DNA from: a virus
IMG/VR virus record: IMGVR_UViG_3300027573_000052
Span: 1 to 45,701 of that record
Length of the DNA: 45,701 nt
Reading direction: 5' to 3' (one strand)
Shown: positions 34,307 to 43,214 of the stretch, in pieces
Numbering within the stretch: the stretch's first letter is position 1
How the letters are laid out: each line of letters starts with the position of its first letter
Notes under the pieces: generated by a model
The model's input: the letters and a program-made list of their open reading frames with translations, nothing else
Databases searched by the model: none
What the model was told of the DNA's origin: nothing
Position numbers and translations under genes: made by a program

Positions 34307-36626
34307 TTTGTCCCTCATTCAGTTGCTCGCCTGTACTTCCCTGTGGACCAGCTTCTGGTGGTGCTTGGCCTGCTGGTTGAGGCATACCGCCCTGCGCCAT
34401 CATCTGTTTCTGCATATCCATCATTTGCTTCTGCATATCCATGTCTTTATGAAGCTTCATGTGCAGAAGTACATTCTCATATCCCAGTGGATTCTCTAGT
34501 TTGCACAGTCTACCCGCATCTGATACCAACCAACGACGATCAATATCAGCTGCGAGAAGGTGATTATCTACTTCGAAATCTGGTTCAATTGATGGTACTC
34601 GCATAGGTGGTGGAGGTGGCATTCCCATCTGAAATGCTTGCTGAGCCATCATTGGATCAGGTGGCATCTCAATAGGTTCGGATGTAATCAGGAGTTGAAT
34701 CTCTTCAAACTCCTTCATTCTATCATCTTCACCAGGAATAATATAATCAGTCAGACCAATAGCCTTCTTGATGTAAGGCATATTTTCAGGAGACATGAGA
34801 GTGGACATAATCTGGTCATTGTTCATACCGAACAACTCCATAATTGCATCCTTCTGCTGATTCCAAGTGATCGGCAGATTCTCATTTGCTTCCAATTCAA
34901 TAGAACCAATCTTACCTTCAAGCTCAGATCGACGAATGAAGACGTTCACAAAGTTACCGAATTCATCCTTCTTGACCTGCTTATCATCTTCTTTCATCTC
35001 TTTAATGTAGAGAGGAATGGCCTTAGCGAATACATTCTTCCACCACAGTAACAACATCTTCCATGTGCCCTGTAGTCTCTGGAGAGCCTGAGCACGAGAC
35101 ATAGAATATTCAGATGCAGTTCTGGATCCGGACATCTGCCCACCAAATAGACTAGGCAGAGCACCAGACACCATCTGACCAATCTCTTGAATCTTTTGAG
35201 CGAATGGAAGGACTTCCTGAGATAGTGTAGCAGTCTTTACCTCATAGAATCCTTCACTAAGAGGCTTACCAGTTTTTGGTGTAGCTGGATATATTCCTCC
35301 AGGTATAACTTCTGCATTTCGATATGCGTTAAAGTTAAGAACCTTCGGATCAGCAAATGTTTGCGGAATTCCATGCTCAATAGTCTGAAGAGTAAGACTA
35401 ATGAGATCATTCGTAATGTCCTGAACTGACGTAAGGAGTAGACCGACTGGATCGAAATGAATGAAATCAGAGAGTGGATTGTGCGTGAGAGTCCAATAAT
35501 CGTCCATTGCCTCATTACACGCATCTGCAACTAAATCATTGACTACCGTAACTTTCACACCATCAGGAAACTGCTTCTTCAGTTCTGCTACTTCATCAAC
35601 ATTCAAGATATTATACGCACATGGACGGAACCATGCGTATCGGCACGTAACATTGTTTATTGGATGTTCACCCCGATACTGTGGACTAGTACGACCCCAC
35701 TGTTCGTACATGTCGTATGAAGCACCACCTTTAGTGATCTTGTCTCGGAGTTCTGGATGCTTTTCGAGTACATTTGCCCAATGAGTCTCATAAGAGTAAA
35801 TGAGGTATGAGCATTCGGACTGATTCCTCGCCCAGACCGGCACTTTAACAAATAGACCACCATATACTTCCATCTTTACACGAGATTTGGGTTTATTAGT
35901 GACTCCAACGAGTCTCTGAACACTGAATGACTGACGCTGCATGTCTGGAAGGACCTGCATACCACACTCAGGGCACATCTCCAAACCCGCATTAATGGCT
36001 GCATTCAATGGTGCATCAGTGTCATCAGGAGTAAACTTGTCTTCCTGATCATAAGTTACTGTCTCATCTGCCATATTCATTTGGCAGAGAGGGCAAATCT
36101 TATTCTCAGTCGTTTCTACTCCAGTTTCGTACTTCTTTTCCTCGTATGTGCCGTATTTCTCGTCTTCACACGCATAGGTGTAGCACGCAGTCATTCCCTC
36201 AGTCATATGAATGAACAGCGCGTGTAACCAAAACAGAGGAGCATCATTATGCTTAAAGATCAAAGCAGCAATCTTATCGCCTGTCTTAGCTGTAATTACG
36301 TCCAGTGGGTTTTCAGCGTCATCAGGATAGCAAGTAACAGGAGGAACAGTAACACTAAGAGCGGCAATGATTGACTCAAGGTAAGCCCGGTATATATTGA
36401 CCGGCTTGTCATAAAACGCTTGATCAGATTGATCACCCTGTGTCTCAGGTGTACGCCAATCATGAGCTATCTCGGAGTAATAGGTATGCTGAATGTTCTC
36501 CCAAAGTAGCTTCAATCGACGCCATGTTCTTATTTGACGATCACGCACACCTCTATCTTCATCGTCAAAATGATCGACTAGCTGCTTCAATAGAGCCTTA
36601 GTAGCGTCATCCAGTTCAGGTGTCAT
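34287..36626 (-). CDS. Portal protein with zinc-ribbon insertion
   Basis: A 779-residue protein. The N-terminal body with FYDKPVNIYRAYLESIIAAL and the long mid-region resemble large podovirus portals, and the place between terminase and scaffold fits. An unusual insertion holds C178-x2-C181 and C218-x2-C221, a likely zinc site, in the segment about 170-230. The C-terminus has Met/Gln-rich helices (MDMQKQMMDMQKQMMAQG), as in a barrel region. It is coupled to the next gene by a one-base overlap. Confidence 0.82.
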   Translation of the reverse strand: MTPELDDATKALLKQLVDHFDDEDRGVRDRQIRTWRRLKLLWENIQHTYYSEIAHDWRTPETQGDQSDQAFYDKPVNIYRAYLESIIAALSVTVPPVTCYPDDAENPLDVITAKTGDKIAALIFKHNDAPLFWLHALFIHMTEGMTACYTYACEDEKYGTYEEKKYETGVETTENKICPLCQMNMADETVTYDQEDKFTPDDTDAPLNAAINAGLEMCPECGMQVLPDMQRQSFSVQRLVGVTNKPKSRVKMEVYGGLFVKVPVWARNQSECSYLIYSYETHWANVLEKHPELRDKITKGGASYDMYEQWGRTSPQYRGEHPINNVTCRYAWFRPCAYNILNVDEVAELKKQFPDGVKVTVVNDLVADACNEAMDDYWTLTHNPLSDFIHFDPVGLLLTSVQDITNDLISLTLQTIEHGIPQTFADPKVLNFNAYRNAEVIPGGIYPATPKTGKPLSEGFYEVKTATLSQEVLPFAQKIQEIGQMVSGALPSLFGGQMSGSRTASEYSMSRAQALQRLQGTWKMLLLWWKNVFAKAIPLYIKEMKEDDKQVKKDEFGNFVNVFIRRSELEGKIGSIELEANENLPITWNQQKDAIMELFGMNNDQIMSTLMSPENMPYIKKAIGLTDYIIPGEDDRMKEFEEIQLLITSEPIEMPPDPMMAQQAFQMGMPPPPPMRVPSIEPDFEVDNHLLAADIDRRWLVSDAGRLCKLENPLGYENVLLHMKLHKDMDMQKQMMDMQKQMMAQGGMPQPAGQAPPEAGPQGSTGEQLNEGQNEPTVQ

Positions 36627-37510
36627 TAGTATTCTTCCACTGGTTCAGGATTACGCTTCCTAGCTACACGACGGGAAGTCAACTCATCATTGAATCTATT
36701 TGCAATTGGCGTAGACTCACTAATTGGTGGTGACATTACTGAAGGTGGTCTATTTGGATAAATTGGTGGAGTTTGATTAGTGATAACTGTTGGATTTCCT
36801 TCAGCATCATCTGGACCAATAGTTTTAATCTCATAGCCCTGACGCCACGGCTGATTCATGAGTGCTGTATTTCTACCCACGGCCACAGCTCCAGCCAATC
36901 CACCACTAGCTCTAGGCTGAGCTAGATTAGATCCAACAGGTACTGAATTCTGACTAGATGATGGAGTATCTGCTCCACGTGTATTAGCAGCGGAGGACAG
37001 AATACCCTTCAACTGACCCTGCCAACCACTATCTGCAACAGATTCATCCAATGTTTGACCAAGTACTTTATTACCAACTGTATCACCAGCTAGTTTACCT
37101 ACTGCACCCTGCCATCCACCTACATTACCCTTACCGACGGCAGCAGATGCAATCTTACCCAAATTACCCAATTTAGATGCACCAGTACCAGCTTGAGATG
37201 CGATACTACTTAGACTAGCACCCTTACCCACACCCGCACCCACAGTACCAGCTTTACCTAAACCACTCAATGCTCCACCGAATGCCATACTACCGAGACC
37301 AGCGCCAGCAGAAGCCATGCCAAGATACTTATCGAATTTACTAGGCGCGAGTCCTTTTGCGATAGCTTTCTTTGCATCGCTCTCAGCCCATTTTTGACCG
37401 AGTTTTTGCGTAGCTCCAGTAGCCATCAGACTAGCTCCACCTGTGAATGGAGCAGCCACATATGGCGCGGCCTGTAGAGCTATCTTGCCTAACTTATTCC
37501 AAAAGCCCAC
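36626..37510 (-). CDS. Gly/Ala-rich virion-region protein (GTG start)
   Basis: A 294-residue protein; the start is GTG at 37510 with AGGT about 7 bases upstream. It is low in complexity: alternating Gly, Ala, Leu and Ser with many small residues (about 20-160) and hydrophobic stretches, then a Pro-rich C-terminus. The pattern recalls internal or ejection proteins that span or disturb membranes. It lies upstream of the portal gene. No family recognised. Confidence 0.65.
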   Translation of the reverse strand: MGFWNKLGKIALQAAPYVAAPFTGGASLMATGATQKLGQKWAESDAKKAIAKGLAPSKFDKYLGMASAGAGLGSMAFGGALSGLGKAGTVGAGVGKGASLSSIASQAGTGASKLGNLGKIASAAVGKGNVGGWQGAVGKLAGDTVGNKVLGQTLDESVADSGWQGQLKGILSSAANTRGADTPSSSQNSVPVGSNLAQPRASGGLAGAVAVGRNTALMNQPWRQGYEIKTIGPDDAEGNPTVITNQTPPIYPNRPPSVMSPPISESTPIANRFNDELTSRRVARKRNPEPVEEY

Positions 37511-37517
37511 TGTACAC

Positions 37518-37694
37518 CTACCTGAGGTTTACAGGAATGTTAATGATTCCAAACATGGAAAGGATGTACAGAATGGAGAACAGAATTACAACAGCCCTAA
37601 TGAGCATGATGATGGGAGGACTCATCGGAATATATGTCTCAACTAGATAGAGACAGAATCCAAGGACGACGAGAACAACGATCATCATTATCAT
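37518..37694 (-). CDS. 58-aa two-span membrane protein (Thivi_2564-like)
   Basis: A short ORF with ATG at 37694 overlapping the upstream stop (ATGA) and AGGGA 5 bases before it. Two hydrophobic helices (about residues 2-18 and 29-50) flank a YIPMSPPI turn, and the end has FGIINIP. This pattern matches the Thivi_2564-type small membrane proteins common in phages and bacteria. A lysis role such as holin is conceivable, since no other holin candidate was found, but is not shown. Confidence 0.7.
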   Translation of the reverse strand: MIMMIVVLVVLGFCLYLVETYIPMSPPIIMLIRAVVILFSILYILSMFGIINIPVNLR

Positions 37695-38395
37695 TTTTTC
37701 CCTGTCTTTCTTTTGTAACTAATCCACTCATCATCAGAGAATTTCTGATTAGCTTTCCTAGTAAGTTCAATATATCTCTTAGTTTCTTCTGGTGACAGCA
37801 TCTCGGAACTTATTCTGCCGGTTGTAGAGTAATATGCCGGAAATTCGTCTGCTCGATTAGCAGGCCATCTATTAGGTCTATTGAGATTCTGACCATAATG
37901 AACCATTTCATGTTCTATGGTCTTATATCTCTCATCAGGAGTCATTTGCTCCAAAATAGGATTAAAATCAATATTCCTCAGAGTCTGCCCCTCTGGTTCG
38001 ATTCCACCGAGTTGATTAGTACCAATCCAGTCACCTCTCGGACCTAATCCTCTTACACGCGCTGCCAAATCAGGATGTTCCTTCTTAGCACGTTCAAATG
38101 AAGCGCGCATATTTGGATATTCTTCAGGAATCTCAGTATTGTAAGTCTCAGGCGGAAGATATACACCCTTTGGAACTTTACCAGGCGAACCTAAAGTAAC
38201 TTCTCGAAGTTCTGTTGGATTATAATCCCAACTAGGAGACATAGGACCAGGATTTTCAGGCTTAACTTCTACATCTTCCTTAAATCCCATATCATAAGTA
38301 GGTTCAGGACGTGGAGTTCCACCCAAATTCCTGACTACCATATCAGCCAGTGCATCAAACATAGTACGTTTGGATGGACCTATTCTGTCAGGCAT
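37691..38395 (-). CDS. Putative HExxH zinc metallopeptidase
   Basis: A 234-residue protein with HEMVH at residues 162-166 (IEHEMVHYGQ), followed by ADEFPAYY, where the Glu could be the third ligand, a gluzincin-like layout. The N-terminal half is Pro-rich and looks disordered, with FDALADMVVRNLGG at the start, suggesting it may be targeted to or packaged in the virion. A role in virion maturation, entry or lysis is inferred from the late location. Confidence 0.72.
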   Translation of the reverse strand: MPDRIGPSKRTMFDALADMVVRNLGGTPRPEPTYDMGFKEDVEVKPENPGPMSPSWDYNPTELREVTLGSPGKVPKGVYLPPETYNTEIPEEYPNMRASFERAKKEHPDLAARVRGLGPRGDWIGTNQLGGIEPEGQTLRNIDFNPILEQMTPDERYKTIEHEMVHYGQNLNRPNRWPANRADEFPAYYSTTGRISSEMLSPEETKRYIELTRKANQKFSDDEWISYKRKTGKK

Positions 38396-38397
38396 GG

Positions 38398-38712
38398 CTA
38401 GGAAATACCTACTTCCTTTTCCAACTTGTCGATTTCAGCAGATCTATCTCTCATCAATTTAGCTTTCTGTCTATCTTCCTGTTCCAATATCTGCTGTCTC
38501 ACACGCCAAGGAGTGAATTGTGGAGTAATAGCTACTGGTTCCTCAGACTGAATAGAGGGTGGTTCGACCTGCTTAGGTTCCAGAAGTCTATGTAGAAGAT
38601 CCCGTCGTTCTGCATTACTCTCAGCGAGTTGCATACGCAGGATGTCACATGACTCACACGGAGGATCAGTCAGGCCGAACCACTTGTTTACCAGCTGCTT
38701 CCACATTCCCAT
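38398..38712 (-). CDS. Small helical late protein
   Basis: A 104-residue protein; the start is ATG 38712 with AAGGA 8 bases upstream. It has CESC near the N-terminus, a charged coiled-coil segment (MQLAESNAERRDLLHRLLE) and another in the C-terminal third. It overlaps the end of the lipoprotein gene by 47 bases in a different frame. It could be a structural or lysis-linked factor. No family recognised. Confidence 0.65.
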   Translation of the reverse strand: MGMWKQLVNKWFGLTDPPCESCDILRMQLAESNAERRDLLHRLLEPKQVEPPSIQSEEPVAITPQFTPWRVRQQILEQEDRQKAKLMRDRSAEIDKLEKEVGIS

Positions 38713-38956
38713 TATTTGGTTCCTTAGGATTCCAACGATCTGGATGACATGTATATCCACAAATCCCATTAGGTGGACATTTTGGATGAGTTAAAATCTT
38801 AGCTGGCATCCCATCTCCACACTTGGGGAGCATACGAAAGTGACCACACGCACTCAATGAAACAGAACTAATGACGATACCGACTAACAGGCTTAGTGTA
38901 ATCGTCAGACTGAGACTCGACTTTTGCCATATTTCGGTAATAGGCGGTCCAGTCAT
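38666..38956 (-). CDS. Predicted small lipoprotein, candidate outer spanin
   Basis: A 96-residue protein with a hydrophobic N-terminal helix (LSLTITLSLLVGIVISSV) ending in a lipobox-like LSAC near residue 36. The mature part is Cys- and Pro-rich (CPPNGICGYTCHPDRW). It overlaps both the terminase end (89 bases) and the next gene. A late, overlapping small lipoprotein fits an Rz1-like spanin, but the N-terminal stretch before the helix is long and the ribosome-binding site weak. A structural lipoprotein is an alternative. Confidence 0.55.
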   Translation of the reverse strand: MTGPPITEIWQKSSLSLTITLSLLVGIVISSVSLSACGHFRMLPKCGDGMPAKILTHPKCPPNGICGYTCHPDRWNPKEPNNGNVEAAGKQVVRPD

Positions 38957-40538
38957 GTGATGTACTCAACTGTTGAACTAAGTGTTCTTTGGCCTGTACC
39001 GCTCTAAATTCTTCGTTAGCTTCACCAAAGAATCCCTCTGCAGCGTCAACCATGTATCGCAGACCATCAATGGGGTCATCACCATCAAATTCCGCAATGT
39101 CTTCTGCTGCTTTATTACCTTTAGGCTTGTCATAACTACATGCCTTAATAGCTTCGACTAGAACTGGACACGCATCCTGAAATATTTGAAGTTTAGGAAT
39201 ATTCGTTTCAGGTTCCTGAGGTAGAAATGAATTCATGTACGCATGGTACTCATTCATTCCTCGATTTCGCATGATCCACATGGCATATTCTTCATTATAT
39301 AGACCGATTTCATGTGAATTAATTAATTTAGGCTGCCACCGTAGGTATTCATGTATAAGTTGCTTACCAGCGATCCTAGATCCGGGCGTATTGTTTGATA
39401 ACTCGACAGAAACTCCAAGTTCTGCCTCAATCTGTTCCTGAATAGTGTGTTCCTGTCCTCTATCCTGACCCGCAGACTTGCAGAATCGAACCAAACGGGG
39501 ATGTTCCTGGTCGAGATGTAACTTAACATGTGGTGCCCACTCTGCAATCTTCGTTTTCACCCATGTTTGCTCTCTGTAAATATAAATTCTCTTGGATGGA
39601 GAGATTGCAGCCCATCCAATCCACGTCATTGCAGCAAAACCCCAGTCACCTATGCAGATACGCGGCCACCATGCCGGAATTTCAAATGATGGGATGACAT
39701 GAAGTGCATTTTCTGGTTCGTCTTCAAACTTACGATCACGAAATTCATCGAATACCTGCCCCTGATAGGCATCCCAATCACCCAATAGTTTGGCTTTACG
39801 TTCTGCTTCAATCGTAATGCCCTGAAGTGACTGCTTATAAGTAGGATCAATGTGTGGATTATCTTCTAGAGTTGAGTGGATGTAGATTCGCTTGTTTCCA
39901 CCTTTTCCAAGGATGATCTTTCCACCCTTGGGATAAGGCTTAATGAATCTTTTGTAAGTCCAAGTATGTCCAATGCCACCCGGCATCCCTGCGGCGCGCG
40001 TAATACTCGGTAATCCACTATCCTTGGGGGCACGGTTACGTTGGAATGTAATGTAAGTGTAAATCCATTCCGTGATAGAAGTAAGTTCGTCAGGGGTATA
40101 GAGGCAGATCTGCATCGTGTCATATTGATGCACGTCATCTTCATTCTCACAATGACCCAGAAAGATCATCGCTCCTTCGTTAGTTCCACCCGTACCACCA
40201 TATTGATCTGTTCTGGGGAAAGTCCAGCACATTTCAGTCTTGTTGAGAGTTGCTCCGAATTTCCTATAGAGTTCTCTAGATCTTGGAATAATTTCATTAC
40301 GGAGTTCGGGATAGGTTCTCCGCATAAAGACTTGCTTAAATTTCGGGTGCTCATGCCATCGGTGTACAATACCATAGAGTAAAAGTACGTCCGATTTACC
40401 GGAACCAGCTCCTCCTCCATAGAATCCCTCTTTTACTGTAGTAGGTAGTGAAAGAAACTGTTCCTGTTTAGCTGAAGGTCTCCACTCATTACTCTGAAAT
40501 ACTTTCTTCTGATTCAGTTCAGGATCAGTTGTACTCAT
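38868..40538 (-). CDS. terL: Terminase large subunit
   Basis: A 556-residue protein. ATPase: Walker A GGGAGSGKS (residues 41-49) and a Walker B-type LYTPDE ending at D150/E151. Nuclease (RNase H fold): D298 in IGDWGF starts the nuclease strand, and D491 (PIDGLRY) gives the third acidic residue. It packages DNA into proheads using ATP and cuts the concatemer. Its type could inform packaging mode (cos, pac or DTR), but I cannot place it in a clade from here. Confidence 0.95.
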   Translation of the reverse strand: MSTTDPELNQKKVFQSNEWRPSAKQEQFLSLPTTVKEGFYGGGAGSGKSDVLLLYGIVHRWHEHPKFKQVFMRRTYPELRNEIIPRSRELYRKFGATLNKTEMCWTFPRTDQYGGTGGTNEGAMIFLGHCENEDDVHQYDTMQICLYTPDELTSITEWIYTYITFQRNRAPKDSGLPSITRAAGMPGGIGHTWTYKRFIKPYPKGGKIILGKGGNKRIYIHSTLEDNPHIDPTYKQSLQGITIEAERKAKLLGDWDAYQGQVFDEFRDRKFEDEPENALHVIPSFEIPAWWPRICIGDWGFAAMTWIGWAAISPSKRIYIYREQTWVKTKIAEWAPHVKLHLDQEHPRLVRFCKSAGQDRGQEHTIQEQIEAELGVSVELSNNTPGSRIAGKQLIHEYLRWQPKLINSHEIGLYNEEYAMWIMRNRGMNEYHAYMNSFLPQEPETNIPKLQIFQDACPVLVEAIKACSYDKPKGNKAAEDIAEFDGDDPIDGLRYMVDAAEGFFGEANEEFRAVQAKEHLVQQLSTSHDWTAYYRNMAKVESQSDDYTKPVSRYRH

Positions 40539-40543
40539 TAGAG

Positions 40544-41275
40544 TTACCTCGCACCTCTACGGGGTTCCATTCCATTTTCATCCATCTGTACTGGTGGCTG
40601 ACCATAAGGTGCTGCCATTCCACCAAACATCTGCTGACCATCAAACAACTGAGCAGATGGACCGATACCACGATCCATTACATCAGGTCGCCCGTAATTA
40701 CCTACAGGAAGTTCTGGAACCTGATTAATTGGTTGCTGACCATGTAACTGGCCCATACCTTGACCCACACGCGCTAATTCACGTGGATCTTGTGATCCCA
40801 GATCTGGACCATCATAACCGCGCATCTGTTCTTGTGCTGCAGCCAATGAAGACTGCATAGGATTTTGCTGCTGTTGAGCAAGAGATTCCTGCTGCACAGC
40901 ATATGGAGTCTTCAGTCCACCCTGCTGAGCCTGCAGTTTCTGCTGTAATTGCTGATACTGAGGAATAGATGGTCCCAATCCTGGCTGCTGTTCCTGCTGC
41001 TGTTGTTTAGCAGCTAGTTGTTTAGCCTGAATCTGTTGTGCAGATCCACCAGCTCCAGGTATCTGACCCATAGTTGGATTAGGTCTCTGTCCAAATGCCT
41101 GTCTAGGCTTTTGCATTCTATTAGCTTGCCATGCATTAGCCACATTACTCACACCTTGAGCCATATTATTCATGGGTGACTTCTGCTGAGCGAATCCCTG
41201 TCCCATACTATTAGCTCCAGCAGATACACCAGATGCAGGAGTTCCCATCTGTTTCATCGTATCGTAGAGTCCCAT
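40544..41275 (-). CDS. Gln/Gly-rich virion-region protein
   Basis: A 243-residue protein dominated by Gln, Gly, Pro and Met, with poly-Gln tracts (about 90-150) and low complexity throughout. The first 12 residues (MGLYDTMKQMGT) look like a short helix. It lies between the glycoside-hydrolase-like gene and terminase. It is probably disordered; a scaffold or virion-internal role is possible. No family recognised. Confidence 0.65.
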   Translation of the reverse strand: MGLYDTMKQMGTPASGVSAGANSMGQGFAQQKSPMNNMAQGVSNVANAWQANRMQKPRQAFGQRPNPTMGQIPGAGGSAQQIQAKQLAAKQQQQEQQPGLGPSIPQYQQLQQKLQAQQGGLKTPYAVQQESLAQQQQNPMQSSLAAAQEQMRGYDGPDLGSQDPRELARVGQGMGQLHGQQPINQVPELPVGNYGRPDVMDRGIGPSAQLFDGQQMFGGMAAPYGQPPVQMDENGMEPRRGAR

Positions 41276-42969
41276 TATCGTAGTCTCCCTCGTACAACCT
41301 GCGCTGTGTAACCGTTAGGTTGTCCGCCTATACTACGGACAAAGTTGAAAGAAATCTCTTCGGACAGGTCGAACTGCTTCTCTTCACCTGTAGTTCCATC
41401 CCAATTTACGAATGTAAGGAAACATGCGCGCTCACATTTGGCTCGACTAGTTCCCTGATCTCCGTAGAAGATACCGAAGATCTCTCCATCATGAGATATC
41501 CTGTGATCAAATCGAAGGGTATCTTCTGCGAGCGGACTAAATACCCTGTGACCGGATTGACTAGAACCAAAGTGAAATACTCCGGGCCAGCCCATAATGT
41601 CGAGAGGAACAATCCCGTGGACTTTAGCGACTTCATAAAAGCCCGCGTATGAATCGAGTGGAGTATCAGACTTTACACCAGCACCACAGAAGTAATTGAA
41701 TCCCTGATTACACATCAATGACTGGACAGCCAACGCACACATGTGATTAGCGTCAACATCACGCCCTTCATAACAATGTGCTGGCTTGACTGATACTTCA
41801 TCTCCTGGTCCTGTAGGTTCATCCTGTATTCCGAATCTAACAGGCGGATGTCCTTCCCACGGTACTGAGAAGATGTGACGAATTCGATCATGGTCCTCAT
41901 TACCACGGAAGCCATGAATAGCATAGAAATCTCCACCACACCATTCTGCAATAGCTGGTGCAGATTCATCAGGTGGTGCAGTAGTTGTGACTATGATTGT
42001 AGAGACTTCCGCCTTGAAGTTGTCGAGTGCGTCGGAAATCTCTTCCTTACTATCTGCACCCGTTTGCCACGCTTCATTTCCACCGAACACATACGCGGCT
42101 GTACAATTCTCTCTAGCTCGGAGATGTCGTCCAAGCTCAGCGAAGAACTCCGAATGCGACCCGCCCCATAACTTGTAGTCGCCAAGGTTATAACCACCTT
42201 TCATTCCATGCTTATCTAGCAGATCACCAAGTCGGCCAAGCTGACCCCAGAAATCATCTGTATATCCTGGGCCACATTCTCTACCTGACCAGTAATCTCC
42301 TAGTGTACCAAGATTCATCCAGAAATGGATGAAAGGATATCCTGCTGATTTGGCTAGAGATACAATAGATTCGGCTCGACTGGCGTCTCGCACGAATACA
42401 CTGAATAGATCTCCTACGTGTAAACCAATAGGAAGGATTCGATTACCTGAATCATCAGTAAATCCTGCTTCATCAATGCGCAGTTGACCCTGAATGATTG
42501 ACTCACCGGGAGTAAATGAGGAGATAGGAGGATCAGCAGTAAATGTCTCGTACCCTCCGGGTACGGTTGAAGGACTATCCTCGAACATTGGCTGATCTAG
42601 ACTAACTCGACCATCTCCCCACACTTTAATGAAATAACCTGGCCTACAGACTGATTCGAATGATACCTTACTTCCATTCTCTTTAGAGTGAAGAATGAAC
42701 TTCTCCCATGCACCTACTTCCTGACGATTGAAGACAATGATTCCATCTCTGCCTTCATTTTCACAACATGCATAGAATCCATGACATGACTGGATTGAAT
42801 AATGTCCTTCATCATCTGAATCGAAGACCATGAATGATTCCCACGCACCCGCACTATCACGGGTAGCAGTCATCAATCCACTAGGTCTACCATCAATGAT
42901 CTGACCGGGAAGTCCTCCACCATCTTCTGCTGACGCGAACTTCCCGTGGTCTGATTTAAGTGTAGTCAT
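41275..42969 (-). CDS. Glycoside hydrolase (clan GH-A-like) with N-terminal fascin-type domain
   Basis: A 564-residue protein. Residues about 20-145 form a beta-trefoil/fascin-like domain (AWESFMVFDSDDEGHYSIQS, AWEKFILHSKENGSKVSFES), usually a carbohydrate-binding fold. A catalytic TIM-barrel candidate follows: NEAW with N298/E299 (acid/base) and an IQDEP strand end with E384 (nucleophile), as in clan GH-A enzymes. The C-terminal 100 residues are beta-rich. A virion glycanase or depolymerase acting on host surface sugar is inferred from the late position. It could also be an unusual lysin. Confidence 0.75.
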   Translation of the reverse strand: MTTLKSDHGKFASAEDGGGLPGQIIDGRPSGLMTATRDSAGAWESFMVFDSDDEGHYSIQSCHGFYACCENEGRDGIIVFNRQEVGAWEKFILHSKENGSKVSFESVCRPGYFIKVWGDGRVSLDQPMFEDSPSTVPGGYETFTADPPISSFTPGESIIQGQLRIDEAGFTDDSGNRILPIGLHVGDLFSVFVRDASRAESIVSLAKSAGYPFIHFWMNLGTLGDYWSGRECGPGYTDDFWGQLGRLGDLLDKHGMKGGYNLGDYKLWGGSHSEFFAELGRHLRARENCTAAYVFGGNEAWQTGADSKEEISDALDNFKAEVSTIIVTTTAPPDESAPAIAEWCGGDFYAIHGFRGNEDHDRIRHIFSVPWEGHPPVRFGIQDEPTGPGDEVSVKPAHCYEGRDVDANHMCALAVQSLMCNQGFNYFCGAGVKSDTPLDSYAGFYEVAKVHGIVPLDIMGWPGVFHFGSSQSGHRVFSPLAEDTLRFDHRISHDGEIFGIFYGDQGTSRAKCERACFLTFVNWDGTTGEEKQFDLSEEISFNFVRSIGGQPNGYTAQVVRGRLR

Positions 42970-43214
42970 TAAGCCCTCTTCAGAATTACAGTAGCTCCAC
43001 CGACCGCAGTGGCACGCAAAAATCCACCTACTACCTGCACCTGACCATTCGTCAAAGTCAACGCAACATTAGCCGTAAATGTTGATGTATTGGACTGTTG
43101 AAATGCAGGTGTAGTCGTGTCACTGAACAGAGTACACTGAACAGCCGGAAGTGCGTATGCTACATTCTGAAGAAGTGGAGTGATTGGACCACATGAGAGG
43201 AGTTGAGTAGGCAT
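42969..43214 (-). CDS. Small beta-rich late protein
   Basis: An 81-residue protein, overlapping both neighbours by a single base. It has a cluster of beta strands (TFTANVALTLTNGQVQVVGGFLRATAVGGATVILKRA) and two Cys near the N-terminus. It lies between the IPT/TIG protein and the hydrolase, so it may be part of the same virion appendage. No family recognised. Confidence 0.6.
   Translation of the reverse strand: MPTQLLSCGPITPLLQNVAYALPAVQCTLFSDTTTPAFQQSNTSTFTANVALTLTNGQVQVVGGFLRATAVGGATVILKRA

Noticed and set aside
33984-34499. 171-aa Ser-rich + strand ORF
   Set aside because: It is the antisense of the Asp/Glu-rich scaffold; the poly-Ser comes from complementary codons.
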